The translations under genes and the position numbers were made by a program. 64,000 nucleotides of DNA from Uloborus plumipes (taxonomy: Eukaryota > Arthropoda > Arachnida > Araneae > Uloboridae), in the NCBI GenBank assembly GCA_038373865.1, contig JAXGGA010002972.1, forward strand, positions 1 through 64,000, written 5' to 3'. Of the stretch, positions 35,550 to 47,340 are shown in pieces; position 1 is the first letter of the stretch; every line of letters starts with the position of its first letter. The notes beneath the pieces were generated by a model. The model had not been told where the DNA came from, did not search any database, and saw only the letters and a list, made by a program, of their open reading frames with translations.

Positions 35550-35851
35550 GGCAGGGATTCAAGTGAAACAGGCAATCGCAAATTACAATCGCGACTGGAA
35601 ATGAATTACATTAGAACGTTTCTTGATAAAAACATCGTGACGTCAGCGTGACGTTTGCCTATGAAAAACGAGCTAGATAAAACGTCACAGCCTACTTGGC
35701 GAATAAGAGGAGATCGCTGAGTGCTTGTGAGCTCTTATTGGCTCCACCCGTAGTGACGTCATGCCAATTTAAGTTGATGATAATGTAATTCACTTCCAGT
35801 AGCGATTGCAATTCGAAGCGATCGCAGTGCTGTTTCACTTGAATCCCTGCC
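35550..35851 (+). mobile_element. Family S copy 1, PIF/Harbinger-like MITE
   Basis: TIR GGCAGGGATTCAAGTGAAAC at both ends, 3-bp TSD TAA. Carries CRE palindromes TGACGTCA in both halves. 302 bp, non-coding. Confidence 0.92.
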
Positions 35852-35917
35852 TAAATCGCGGATATCTTTCAAAATGTTTAAGATAGAACTTTTTTATGTG
35901 TTCCTACGTGTACTTAA

Positions 35918-36220
35918 GGCAGGGATTCAAGTGAAACAGGCTATCGCAAATTACAATCGCTACTGGAAATGAATTACATTAGAACGTTTCTTGATAAAAA
36001 CATCGTGACGTCAGCGTGACGTTTGCCTATGAAAAACGAGCTAGATAAAACGTCACAGCCTACTTGGCGAATAAGAGGAGATCACTAACTGCTTGTGAAC
36101 TCTTATTGGTTCCACCCGTAGTGACTTCAGTGCCAAGTTAAGTTGATGATAATGTAATTCACTTCCAGTAGCGATTGCAATTCGAAGCGATTGCAATGGT
36201 GTTTCACTTGAATCCCTGCC
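35918..36220 (+). mobile_element. Family S copy 2
   Basis: Same TIR and TAA flanks as S1, 303 bp. It abuts S3: a single TAA (36221-36223) serves as the right TSD of S2 and the left TSD of S3. Confidence 0.92.
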
Positions 36221-36223
36221 TAA

Positions 36224-36524
36224 GGCCGGGATTCAAGTGAAACAGGCGATCGCAAACTACAATCGCTATTGGAAATGAATTACATTAGAACGTTTCTTGA
36301 TAAAAACATCGTGACGTCAGCGTGACGTTAGCGTATGAAAAACGAGCTAAATAAAACGTCACAGCCTACTTGGCGAATTAGAGGAGATCGGTGACTGCTT
36401 GTGAGCTCTTATTGGCTCCGCTCGTAGTGACGTCAGTGCCAAGTTAATTTTTGATAATGTAATTCATTTCCAGTAGCGATTGCAATCGAAGCGATCGCAG
36501 TGCTGTTTCACTTGAATCCCTGCC
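36224..36524 (+). mobile_element. Family S copy 3
   Basis: Left TIR has one change (GGCCGGGATTC). The right end is normal, with TAA at 36525-36527. It stands head-to-tail with S2. CRE-like TGACGTCA sites are retained. Confidence 0.92.
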
Positions 36525-36527
36525 TAA

Positions 36528-37070
36528 GTCTTTAATTGTGAAGATTATAAACTACTATCTTTTGCACATGCGCATGAATAATTAATTGCATCAACATTTC
36601 ATATCTCAATACGTTTTGAATATTTTCATTTGAAATTTTAGTGCTATTATATTTCTCTTGTATGCTGTCAAGTTTTCTGAATTTTTGGTAAGGTTTGACA
36701 AAAACTTTGCGTATTAGGAGCCAAAACCAGCAAATAAAATTGACGGCTTTGAAAGAAATGCTTATATATTCGTTAATATAAGTGACACTTTCATGAAAAT
36801 ATGTAAAATTAACTGTGCGTAATAAGTAAACTAACTTCTAAAATTTACAGCTTATCAGCTATTTAAGATGTAGGATTATCAAAATATGTTTTTATTAAAC
36901 TCTTCTTTTGGTCCCCTAAATGCGTGGGCGATTTAAATTTTACTTCAATCGATGTTTTATGTGGTGAAAGTTACACAACAGTTAATTTCTTGTTTCTCGA
37001 GAAATCCGCAAAAAAAAAAAAAAAAAAAAAAATCGAAAGTGCTCCCAATAGTTGTAGTGATATAGTGCAC
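36528..37070 (-). mobile_element. Family T copy 3, inverted
   Basis: Reverse complement of T1/T2 sequence: 'gaaatttta', 'gatttaaattttact', 'gagaaatccgc'. It ends with the inverse of 'ctacaactattgggagcactt', a Tc1/mariner-like terminus. A poly-A tract near 37010 has expanded. No coding sequence. Confidence 0.6.
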
Positions 37071-37639
37071 GAATTCCCATAGAACATGTTTTCACCTGAA
37101 AATCCGAGCAACGGAATGTTTAAGCCAATTTAACAAAAATGATTAAATTTGTGTGAAATTTTAGAAAAAAAACCTCTAAATTAAAAAAATAATGAAGCAA
37201 ATAGAATTTGAGATATTAGCATAGGTTAAAGGGCCTCAAAACAGAAGTTTAGAATTCAGGCCTGGATTAATTAAATTCATTACAATCGAATCTTTGGGCT
37301 TTTTTCCTGTAAAGCCCAGGGCATCAGTCCAAGCCCCAACTTTAATCTCGCGCTGTTAAATAAATAAATAAAGTCTCATCGCATTTCGCCTGGAACATAT
37401 TGTGTTCCAGTAGTGAAGTCTAGGGGAAAAAAAGGATTGAAAAGCTCTTCATCAGCAACAACTTTTCTCTTTCGATGAAAATATTTTTAGAAACGAGATC
37501 AACTGAGTGTTCTAAGATCGGATATCGCTTCGAGAGACTCGAAAAGAACACAAACACACGTCGCGTTATGAGATCCCCGAAAGAAGCAAAACAAAAACAT
37601 TCCATGTTGACACCCACAAAATCGGGTCAGAGGGAAGAA

Positions 37640-37800
37640 ACGCGACGCGCTGTCTGCCAGCTCCGTGACGTCACTGCCCGAGGGCGTGGCATTGGATCGG
37701 TTCCAACCGGTTCCAGCGAGTTTCGGCCGTAAGGGGATATACAGGATGCATGGCGGCGTTTTTGCCCCCACAACGGGGTCGTGGACTAAATAATCCCTTT
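37640..37800. promoter_or_regulatory. GC-rich regulatory-like island
   Basis: About 160 bp rich in CpG within AT-rich sequence. Contains a CRE (TGACGTCA at about 37667), a GGGCGTGGC Sp/KLF-like box and the palindrome 'ggttccaaccggttcc'. Could be a host promoter. Neither flank shows a convincing coding exon, so direction is open. Confidence 0.4.
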
Positions 37801-38817
37801 TGCCCCATGCCACGATCGAAACTTACTTTCCCACAGGTTTTCTTGGGAGGAAGAAGAATTCGAACATAGGATGAAGGCTTTTCATTAGAATAGAATGTTT
37901 TTCGAATGTTCTTACGAAAAGATTAGTTAATAGGCAGAACCATTTGTTTATTTTTGTCTTCTCGTACGGTAGGGGGGGGGGTACAATAAGTTATGAAAAA
38001 TTAATCTACAAATTAATATTGATGGCATCGGAAATAAAATTCCATTCATTGTGTTAATAATAATTGGATGACGGCTTTAAATTAAAAAAGAATTTTTCAA
38101 ATGCTCTCAAAAAGCAGATTAGTTAATACAGATTAGTCAAAAAAGTACGATTTGTTTATTTTTGTCTAATACTCGTACGTTACAGAAAGAGGGGGAGGAG
38201 GAATTATATCCAATTATATTGATGGAGTGGAAAAAAAAAATAACATTTTCATCAACAAGCCCCAAAAATAAGGTAACTCCCCCCCCCTTTTGTTTCAGGT
38301 AGATAAAGATTAGCATGAAAATACTCTTTTTTTTTCTGCGAGATTTATTCTCCAATGTCTTGAGCGATTAAATTAATAATTTACACTGGCAAAACTTGAC
38401 CTGCAAACTAGGACTTAATTTCTTTTTTTTTTCTTCTGTTGACAAGTTGGTGTGTAAAAAGCATTTAGTTTCGTGTTCTTAGAAAAGCTGTACTGTTTTA
38501 TTTTTCTTACCACTAGTATTAAGAAAAATCATATGTGTCTGTTTAATTAAAATTAAAATGATGTTCTAAAAGTTTGTACATTCAATGTTTTTAGAGATGC
38601 ATTTATGTGCTTATTTGGGAATGAGAATGCATCTTAATAAATTTTAATTAATTATATTTTCCGTAATGGAAACTTATTAAATCAGGCTTTACTTTCGTAT
38701 CAGACTTGGCCCCATATTACACAACTTTCCTGTAAAATACTACGGTTCTTCCTTCAAATTATGTCATTCAGTGTGAGAGGGAAAGATTGGGAAAAGTTAC
38801 ATGAAGATTGAAACAAT
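37801..38817. other. No feature recognised
   Basis: AT-rich, with a loosely duplicated block: 'attagttaatag...tttgtttatttttgtct...ctcgtacg' near 37923 and again near 38118. No ORF or TIR. Confidence 0.45.
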
Positions 38818-38821
38818 TTAA

Positions 38822-39325
38822 CCCATTAATGCCTAGCGTCCCTTTTTAGGGACGGTCCAAAAAAGGATCTGAATTTCCCCAAAATGAACATTTCAACCAA
38901 ATAATAGTGTTCAATTAATGCCTTGGTATTGTTTCAATTTGTTATTAACAAATTGCAGCACATAACCATTGTAAAGTGTGTTCTGCTGCAGTTTAAAAAT
39001 GATCTTTATCAAGAATTAAATCGTTCACAATCTCAGGAAAAAAAGCTAAGTTTTCAAAGTTATTCCCAGTATATATTAATTGCAGATTTTATTTCTTCTT
39101 ATAAAATGTCTTTTTAAATATTATCGTAGGCAGAAAAAAAATTTAGTAAAAAAAGTATGTACCCTCCGGGGTCTATCATCACTTTTAAGGGACGATTTTT
39201 CATTCCTTAATAAAAAAAATTATTTTTACATGATATTTTTAAAATTATTTTTTCTGTCCATTAAACACTGCTTGTAACCAGTATACAAAATATCTTTGGG
39301 GAAAAAAATGTCAGGCATTAATGAG
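38822..39325 (-). mobile_element. Family R copy 2, piggyBac-like element
   Basis: CCCATTAATGCCTAGCGTCC at left and inverted CTCATTAATGCCTGACATT at right, flanked by TTAA (38818-38821, 39326-39329). Inverted relative to R1 and about 280 bp longer in the middle, so it may be closer to the parent element. No transposase frame recognised. Confidence 0.9.
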
Positions 39326-39329
39326 TTAA

Positions 39330-39848
39330 AATATATTATTTACATAAAATTTGAATTGAAAAAAAAAAAAAAAAAAAACTTACATACCTATAACCTTTAC
39401 TAAATTTTTTCACTGTCTACTGCATAAATATTTTATTGTTCTCCATCCCTCCCCCTTTCTAGTAGACTTCATTGTTATTGTGTGAATTTTCAGAATTGCC
39501 CACAGATTAAAAAGAAAGAAATAGAACACTACACCCCCCACCCATGCCATTTATAGAAACAAGTAAAATTTTACTGGGAACAAAAAGGATATTTGGTTGT
39601 AACTCAAAGAATTGATCCTCCTTTTTAAAAAAAATCCCACTTTCCAATTTTATTATTGCTGAGGCATAACCAGCAGTATCTATGAAGAAAGTCGTGGTGC
39701 AGACAGTACCATTAAAATATTTAGGCAGCTAGGTGTTTTAAAGGGTCTTGGCAGTTCCTTTTGGGGAGGGTAGATGGGCACTCCTGGTTCAACTGTTGGA
39801 AGAGTTATTCCATGCAATGAATAGATAATAATCCATATCAATTAAGCT
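39330..39848. other. No clear feature
   Basis: Includes a degenerate block near 39695-39790 ('gtggtgcagacagtacc...gggtagatgggcactcc') resembling remnants near 20338 and 26038. Otherwise AT-rich with a poly-A run near 39360. Confidence 0.4.
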
Positions 39849-39856
39849 CATACAAA

Positions 39857-40420
39857 TAGGGCCTGATTATCCAAAAGGCACAGGAAGCTTGAGCTTCCCC
39901 TAAAAATTTTTCAGGGGGCCCAAAAATGACTAAAAACTTGTGATTTAAAATTCTAGTTTCTGCTTTTAAATGCATATCCAAAAGTAATTGTAAATATTAG
40001 AACTGGTTCAATAAAAATTTTGTGGAAAGTTCTAAAAGTGAAGATACATTTCAAAAATCATTAATCCCACCGCAAGCTATTTTTAAATGTGGGATTTGAC
40101 CCAACTTTTTTACAATGTACTTCAATTATGTTTTATTAATTCTGTGAAGTAATAAATCGAATTTAACATCGAATCCTAGAATTGCAATGCCACTATGTGT
40201 ATTAAGTATGAAAATTCTACATATTAGTGGAGGAAGGGGACAGGCTTTAGTCTGAATTCTGCTTGAGCAGCTCTGAGGAATGATATGTACTCTTAGCAAG
40301 ATTTGTTTCAATGTCTCAAGACAAGAGTATAGAAATACCTCCCCCTTTTCGCCTCAAGAAGCAGGGGGGCCTCAAAATGAGACAGAGCTTCCACTAACTT
40401 CATGGGTTAATCGGGCCCTG
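39857..40420. mobile_element. Family X copy 1, hAT-type element
   Basis: TAGGGCCTGATTATCC at left and inverted CAGGGCCCGATTAACCC at right, with the perfect 8-bp TSD CATACAAA (39849-39856, 40421-40428). Non-coding, 564 bp. Related copy at 49579. Confidence 0.9.
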
Positions 40421-41031
40421 CATACAAAGTCTAATGAAATGCTTGATTTTAGATCAAATCACTTGAATCATTACTCATCAAGTTTTTATCCGCTAAATAA
40501 GTAAAATAAAATGATGTAGAGAAGAGAAAATTACAAACGTTAAGGAGGTACAAATAAAGTTCTTAGTGAACTAAGTATGTCAGATGTCTGTTTTAGGTAA
40601 CCTGAGTTACCAAGAGAAATTAATTTATTGGTTAATATAATTATTATAGGTATTTACATATTTTGTATTTCCTAAATAAGTTAAAAGTAGTTTAAAACTT
40701 AAAAAATTAACAACCTTTCCGAAACATTTTTTTTTTCACTAGAATAAGCGTTAAACCAGGCACAAGTGTATCAAATGTAACCTGAGTTACCATGGAATGA
40801 CCCAAATGCGCTTTCAATTTGTATATGTCATGACCAATCTGTCAGTATATTGCATGTACTCGCACGTGGCTGGTGCGCCAAAAAGTGGAGGGCCATAACA
40901 CATGTAGTGGATTCACGGTGACTTCCTTATAAAGCTCATGTTTTCCCTTCATCTTATGTTTTTTTCCTTGACAAAATTCTCTGCTAAGTTATTAAATTTA
41001 ACTAATTTAAAATCACATTTGTCCCAAGGAT

Positions 41032-41340
41032 CAGAGCCTGATTACCGCAGGGGCACAGGCCCCTCCTCTTAGATTTCAGGGGGCCCAAAATCCTCTTTAT
41101 CCAACGCCTCCTAAATACAAAAAGGCTTACTGTGTATGTCGACGTATATTTTTCTCTTAATAATTTGATAACATTATTATTACATTTTTTTTTTCAAGTT
41201 CGATCTTTGCACAAAACTTTTATCTCATTCTGGTATTGTACGAATTATTTTACTCATAACACGTGACTGATATGAGAAGGGGGGTGGGGCCTTGAAATAG
41301 AAATGCGCCCCATGTCCAATGTCAGAATGATCGGGCTCTG
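41032..41340. mobile_element. Family Y, hAT-type MITE
   Basis: CAGAGCCTGATTACC at left and inverted CAGAGCCCGATCATTC at right, with the perfect 8-bp TSD CCAAGGAT (41024-41031, 41341-41348). 309 bp, non-coding; terminus style shared with W and X. Confidence 0.92.
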
Positions 41341-41487
41341 CCAAGGATATTTGATTTTATTAAGCAGCTGATTTTATAAACTGGCATATACAAAAGTAAG
41401 AAAAGAAAAGGCTTTAAAGTTTTCACAAAATTAAAACTAAATTAATTACTATTATCAATGTTTTACATTCAGTTAATCAACTTTTAG

Positions 41488-41671
41488 GAACCAGGTGGTA
41501 CACATGTTGTACCAGAAGTCTTTTTTCTTTAGAGGACGAGGTTGAAATTTTCACTCGAATCCTTTGGAGCCGGGGATTTTTTCAAGGTTTCATACGTCTG
41601 GTACGACAGTTTATACCTTCTCTTTTCAATGGAAAAAGAAATCTGTGGTTCAACTGTCGTACTACCTGGGT
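41488..41671. mobile_element. Possible short TIR element
   Basis: 'ccaggtggtacacatgttg' at left and inverted 'cccaggtagtacgacagttg' at right form an imperfect 24-bp inverted repeat around about 140 bp. No TSD identified. Could be a decayed MITE. Confidence 0.35.
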
Positions 41672-42135
41672 CGAAAGAAAAATTTCCAAAAAACAGCCCG
41701 TATCCAAAAGGTTAAAACACAGTTCGAATTTAACCTAAATTTAAAAAGTACATTTTTTAAATTACACAAGGGTTTTAAAATACTGACTTATTGTTGTTTG
41801 AGAAACAGAATTTGAAAGTAAAGATCATTCTTAAATCTTGACGTTTAGGCATGTTTTTCTAACGAATGCTTTTTACTCAAACTGAATGATATCAACTGTC
41901 AACCTCTGCAATCTTGAAGAGAAAGAAAATTCTGGTTTTATTCAGACAAGTGTCCTCCCCCCTTTTTTTTATACTCTCCACAAACTTGATTTTATAAAAC
42001 GACGCTAATGATTTTATTAAAGAATGGTTTTAACATGTTTTGATATAATAATGATTCTGTTCTTCCAGATTTGACTTTATAAAGCGGCTGATTTTATAAT
42101 CCAGTAATTTTATTAGTGGCGGGCATTGTGTTGTA

Positions 42136-42532
42136 CAGTAGAGAACCAATTATCCGGGATGTTTGGGACCACAGCTATCCCGGATAACTGAATTTCCCGG
42201 TTTTCTGGATCGCTACGAAGCGATATTTACCAATTGTTTATAAAACCCAAGTTACTATAGCAGATAAATGCATCCTAAAGAGAAAACGATCCAGAAGTGC
42301 TCATAGATATTACAATATTAAAAATTTCTCAGCTATATGCCACTTATATGGTATTTTTGAAGAAACCGTTCATATTCATTTAGTTACTTCAAAAGAAAAA
42401 CAAAAAAAAGGTCTTCATTTTTTAGAAATTGCTGAAAATGCGTATTTTAAAAAGTGGCGGAAAAATCGACAAAATGTTGCCGGTTTTCTGGTTTCCCGGT
42501 ATTTTGGTTCCCGGATAAAAGGTTCTGCACTG
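42136..42532 (-). mobile_element. Family C copy 3, pogo/Tigger-type MITE
   Basis: Reverse orientation relative to 3677. CAGTAGAGAACCAATTATCC at left, right end inverted CAGTGCAGAACCTTTTATCC, TA on both flanks. 397 bp. Confidence 0.92.
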
Positions 42533-42951
42533 TACTTGATTCTCTTGTTTGCATTTGAGCAGGAAATGGATTTTCCATTGCATGACTTCCTTTTGTTGTT
42601 CTTTCACTCCAACCTGTAAAACATGCCACACAGAAGTTTTTTTTTTTTTAAATATGATATTATAGTTTAATTCCTGTGTCTTCAACATGAATACTTTCTT
42701 CTATTTTTTTATTCATTTGATTTCATAATTTTAAATAGCAATCTGTAAAAACCTTAGGAATCAATATTGAAAAAAAAAAAAAAAAAACATAAATAACATT
42801 AATAAATAAGGCAGAGTAACCTTGTTTGTTGCATTGGAATTTCACTGCACATGTATCAACAAATTCAAACTTTTATAATTTACAAATTTCCATGGAAAGT
42901 TCTAAAACCACTTTATCCATGATTTCTCCCATGGCAATTGTACTTCAAAAT

Positions 42952-43059
42952 CTGTACCTCAGAACCAGACTAACGTAAGTCCATTTTCGTCATTTTTCGG
43001 TAGAAGGGAAAAACGATTGTCGAATACAGGACTTACGTTAGTCTGGTTCTGAGGTACAG
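42952..43059. mobile_element. Family U copy 1, palindromic mini-element with AAAT TSD
   Basis: About 30-bp perfect TIR beginning CTGTACCTCAGAACCAGACT at both ends, only about 45 bp of interior, flanked by AAAT on each side. Would form a near-complete hairpin. Confidence 0.9.
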
Positions 43060-43352
43060 AAATGTTACAAGTATTTACATTGCCTTTACCTTTGAAAGTA
43101 GCATTACCAAAAGAAAAAGATGAAGTTTCATTTGAACTTATATATTTTCATTCAGTAATATTTATCATAAAATGTAGAATTTTATGATAAATAATGCAAC
43201 ATTTCTGTTTTATTTCCAGAATATATTGAGGAGCTGATAAATAGAACTTAATGTAAAAAATTAATATTTTTTTCATTCATTTATATTTTCCAAAAATGCA
43301 GAATATTGTAATAAAAAATGCAACATTTCTATTTCATTTATAGAATGTAATA

Positions 43353-43510
43353 CAGACCACACGTTATAAAGACCATCCTAATATAACGACCGGTGAGAAA
43401 ACCAGCAACTGTATCCCAATATACTCTATGTTCTACCTCTTATAGAGACCACTCGTTATAAAGACCGTTTTCTGTAGGACGGAGACGGTTGTTATATCGA
43501 GCATTGACTG
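43353..43510 (-). mobile_element. Family P copy 3, pogo/Tigger-type MITE
   Basis: CAGACCACACGTTATAAAG at left and inverted CAGTCAATGCTCGATATAAC at right, TA flanks. Matches P2 in inverse orientation ('taacgaccggtgagaaaac'). Confidence 0.85.
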
Positions 43511-43512
43511 TA

Positions 43513-46510
43513 TTAAAGCATATTAATAGATTTCATTTGTCAATAGCAGTTTCATAATGTGTCTATGAATTCATTTAAAAAAAAATGTAATAGAATTTGT
43601 TGCAGAAATAATTAATACAAAATAAAGTGAGTCAAATATTCTTAAAAAACGATTTTATTTTCAATGACATATTTCAGTCATTCCGATGGCTTTTCACAAA
43701 AAGCTTTCAGTATTTCATGCATTTACTTATCTTTCTCAATTTCGAGTGAAACTTGTACCCATGATGGTACCTCATGCACTTCTTATGAGCGAAATGAACA
43801 TATAAATTGGTGGGGCGTACATCACAACACAACATGACAGAAAAAAATTCCGACTCAATTTGGTTTGCTTCATCCAAGTTTTAGCTTTTAGTACAAAGGG
43901 TAACTTTGTTGACTGCGTGCATTAAGCATACATATGAATATATAACTTTTTCACCAAGAAGGTTTTTAACGAAGTATGCAAATTATTGAAAGACAATGTG
44001 GTGCATTTTTTAAAACCCTCCAGTAAAACAAGGATTTTGATTTATTTAATCTTAATTGAAAAATTAACAGTTATTATACAGTGGCACAACTAGGAGCAGG
44101 CAAGGGGGAAGCCCACACAGAGGGTGGAATCTTAAAATATTTTCTGTTTGAAATAAAATAAAATCTATTTAAAACAGGCCAAGAAAAAAAACTTCAAATT
44201 TTGCTGGTCTTGTTTTTTAACTGACTGATGGTGCTTGACCCCTTATCGCTTCCATTTAACATGTAATTCTGGAACTACCCAACCGCAGGGGGTTTAAATT
44301 GAATAAAATTTTCCTGATTAAAGGACACTTGTTTTTTGTTTATCAGTTCACAAGTGGCACAAGCCAGTACTCATAAAACTAAAATCTTTGCTGGCAAGTG
44401 AAAATAAAATTGGTAACTATATCATAACACACCCCAAAAGGAAAAGATATATTTAGTCGAACCCGTGTAGTACAGAAATCTCATTATAAAGTTATATAAC
44501 TTACATTTAAACAGGAAAAGAACTTAAAGCTGTAATACTACAGCCATAAATTCGCTCGATAATGGACGCAACTGTAGAACTTTTCAATCAAGTAAGTACA
44601 ATTCATAAGTTGTTCAACTAAACCAAAGGCAGAAATTAGTATTTAGATTGTGACGTTTCATTACACAAAAAATATCTATAACTTATTCATATAGCTGGAT
44701 TTCATCAATTTTTACTTAGGATAATAATAATCTAGAAATAAAAATTTTAATTTAGCACAACGTTCGTACCATAAACACTTAGTCTTCGGAGGACAAATTA
44801 CTTGTGGTATAAATGCTGAACAGATGGTTATTTAAAAAGTTACTAATTTCTTTGTAGCTAAAAATCGTTAGTTAAATCTTCAAATTAACCAATGTTGATT
44901 AATTCTGTTTCACTTTTGAAGTAAAGGTCATTTCTTAGAAATAAAGCAATTTTCAACTTGCTAACCTCATCACGAGTGACATCTTTTTTAAAATTAACGA
45001 TTCAAAATACAATTTTCGTAAACATTCAGAATAATCTTAAAACATACAGAAAAGTAATTTTTTTAACCCTTTTACTTCCTGAACTTGTGATGAAACCAAA
45101 AATTATTAATTGCACAATGTAACTAAGGTTTACTTGAACAACAATGCAAAAGAAAAGGGAACTTATTAAAATTTTTTTTTCAATAAAATTCTATAATGTT
45201 AAATTAACTGGAAAATATTGAGTTTCACTAAAGACGTTAAAACTAGCTCATTTAACGATAAGTTATTTGCCTGAAAATGATATTTCAGTCAACAATTCAT
45301 TTAAATAACCTGGCGGACGCAAACACTGTGATTTAAGCACAAATTTGCAAATAAAAGTTTTTAAATAACAATAAAGTCAGACCTCACAGAGGTTATCAAT
45401 AGCAAATGCAATTATTTCCAAATTTGTGCTTTCTTAAGTTTGTACTTAAAGTTAGAACTTACACACACATGAGAAATGTAAACGATTGAATGCAGGCAAT
45501 AGTTATATTATTTCTGGTTTAGAAGCTTATTTTTATATTTAATTTAGAAAGTTTTTTTTTTTTTTGCATTTACTTATTCATTACTTTGTAAAAAATTTTT
45601 CCAATATTAGTTCCAAAATGAAATTTTCTCACTGCTTAAGTTACAATAAACAAAAATCATTTTTTTTAACAAAAAATGAGAAATTTAAGAAGAGTTAAAC
45701 ATTTTCCATCATAAGTGTAACATTATGAAGATAAAACTATTTAACACTTCAAGAAAATGGAAAAATTAATGCAATTTTATTCAAAAATATTTCAACTTAA
45801 AATTATTGTTTATTTTTATACGATTATTGCATCTTTTATGAGAGAAGAAATTTTACTTCGTTGTAAAATTAGAATAATTTCTTAAATTATGCTGCATTAA
45901 TTTAGGAAATAACTTAATTATTCGAAACACTGACGTATAAATAGCATTGAAACCTTTATATTGTCAGAAACAAGAGCAAATTAATATTGGCCAGTAAAAT
46001 GCACACTTCAATCAATATAAGAGGAGGAAACAAAATGTTCATCAAGAATAACATTACCTTTAAATTTTAAACCAGACGACTACATGAATTCAAATTCGGC
46101 ATAACAAAAGGTAAATTCAATCCTTGAAGAAACTGAACAATATTGCAATAAATGCTTCACTGAAGCTTGAAACAGAATTGGGGAGAGTCAAGTTTCTTGC
46201 AGACATAAAGAAATAATTTAACTCTGAAGCAAATGGCGGATGAGTAACACATAATCGAATTTTCTTTCTATCAAATCCTTTTCACTCGTCACTTAAATCT
46301 CTTAAGTTTGTCGGTCGGTGAAGCACAGCACTTAGTAAACAAAAACAAGCAACAAAAAACACAAAACAGTTCGAGTTACCGATGCATTTCGAAGTCTTCC
46401 ATGTTTGGTGTATCAAAAAAGCAGGTACATACGAAGACATGTATCCTCATGCACTGAACTCAATAACAAAAGGAGAAAAAAAGTTTTTTTCGGCAGTAGA
46501 AAAAATTTAT
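43513..46510. other. Repeat-poor AT-rich region downstream of the candidate gene
   Basis: About 3 kb with almost none of the element termini that crowd the rest of the window. It lies 3' of the minus-strand ORF at 46511-46960 and could include its 3' UTR. I could not identify a specific polyadenylation site. A short degenerate 'actaggagcaggcaagggggaag' block near 44090 may be a repeat remnant. Confidence 0.45.
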
Positions 46511-46960
46511 CTAAAGATTTTCCACGTCTAATAGTTCCACATCGTCACTGTCCAGATGATAAAAATCCGTCTTTTTCGAAATTTTATTTTCTACGCCTAA
46601 TTGTAGCCTTTTGACTGCCTCTTTGATAAGGCTACCTTCCCGTATAAGTTCTTGCAGCATTTCGTACGGATCGTCGGGACTTTTCATTGGCGATTTGGAT
46701 TTTAAAATGCAGAATTTACACGAAAATGGGGAATGGTCTGTGGAGTTTTCTTTGTCGCTCGAGCTGCTGTGTTTGCAAACAGTCCGTAATGGGGCAGAGT
46801 AGGGCGACATCCGCCTTTGTTTGGTTGAGTATCTCTGGAGGGGGGGCCGCGCTTTGAGCTGTAGATTGTGTTTGATAGCGGCCACCAGTTCTTCCATGTC
46901 TGCTGGCAGAAAGTCACTCTTAGTCTCTGGCACCACACAAATATCCTCTTTGCTGGGCAT
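46511..46960 (-). CDS. Uncharacterised 149-aa protein, candidate host gene or terminal exon
   Basis: The ATG at 46958-46960 sits in a favourable context (GCCATGC) and the frame ends in TAG at 46511-46513. The frame is open further upstream but with no other ATG, so I chose this start. Visible features: polar serine-rich middle (about residues 43-95), a KEN tripeptide at 70-72 in SSDKENS, CKFC at 81-84, SPMKSP at 90-95 with two SP sites, then a predicted amphipathic helix DDPYEMLQELIREGSLIKEA at 96-115 and beyond. The C-terminus (137-149) is acidic. No signal peptide or membrane segment. Balanced codon use and position in the most repeat-poor part of the window favour a real gene. I do not recognise the family. 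Cys/KEN motifs alone do not support a function. It may be a single-exon gene or the last exon of a longer one. Confidence 0.6.
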   Translation of the reverse strand: MPSKEDICVVPETKSDFLPADMEELVAAIKHNLQLKARPPLQRYSTKQRRMSPYSAPLRTVCKHSSSSDKENSTDHSPFSCKFCILKSKSPMKSPDDPYEMLQELIREGSLIKEAVKRLQLGVENKISKKTDFYHLDSDDVELLDVENL

Positions 46961-47340
46961 GGCGTTCGATAAGTAACTGTAATCCCTGAGATAATACAGA
47001 TATATACACCGCTCTCTCTCTCTCTCACACTCGCTCGCAAGTCTCCTGCCCTCGACGCAAACCGGCGGAGAAAGACAACACAACAATTCTCTTTGTTTTG
47101 ATTTGACCTAACAGCTCGGCGACATGTATCAATGTTCCAAACAAAGTAGTCCCCACACGAACAGCTCTATTTCACACTAAGTATGCTTCCAAATTGCGAA
47201 CTGTTGTATTAAAAAGCTTTATCTCTCTCTCTGTTAACTACCTGTAGATTGTAGTTAAGGTTTTATAATCAGCAAACTTTATTTGGCGAGATGCCAAACG
47301 CTATTCGTGTTTATGTATCCCTCCGCAGTACTCCGCCCGT
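46961..47340 (-). promoter_or_regulatory. 5' leader and likely promoter region of the 149-aa ORF
   Basis: Upstream on the minus strand the sequence is GC-richer with CpGs around 47040-47070 and a CT/GA microsatellite at about 47010-47030. There is a possible splice acceptor-like 'tattatctcag' about 25 bp before the ATG. No clear TATA box. The transcription start cannot be fixed from sequence alone. Confidence 0.4.

Noticed and set aside
42422..42688. Minus-strand 88-aa ORF
   Set aside because: Mostly overlaps pogo-type MITE C3; the same peptide-like runs appear in other C copies.
46511..47086. Full 191-codon reading of the candidate gene
   Set aside because: The extra 42 N-terminal codons start on TTG and translate CT/GA microsatellite and leader sequence; the ATG at 46960 is the better start.
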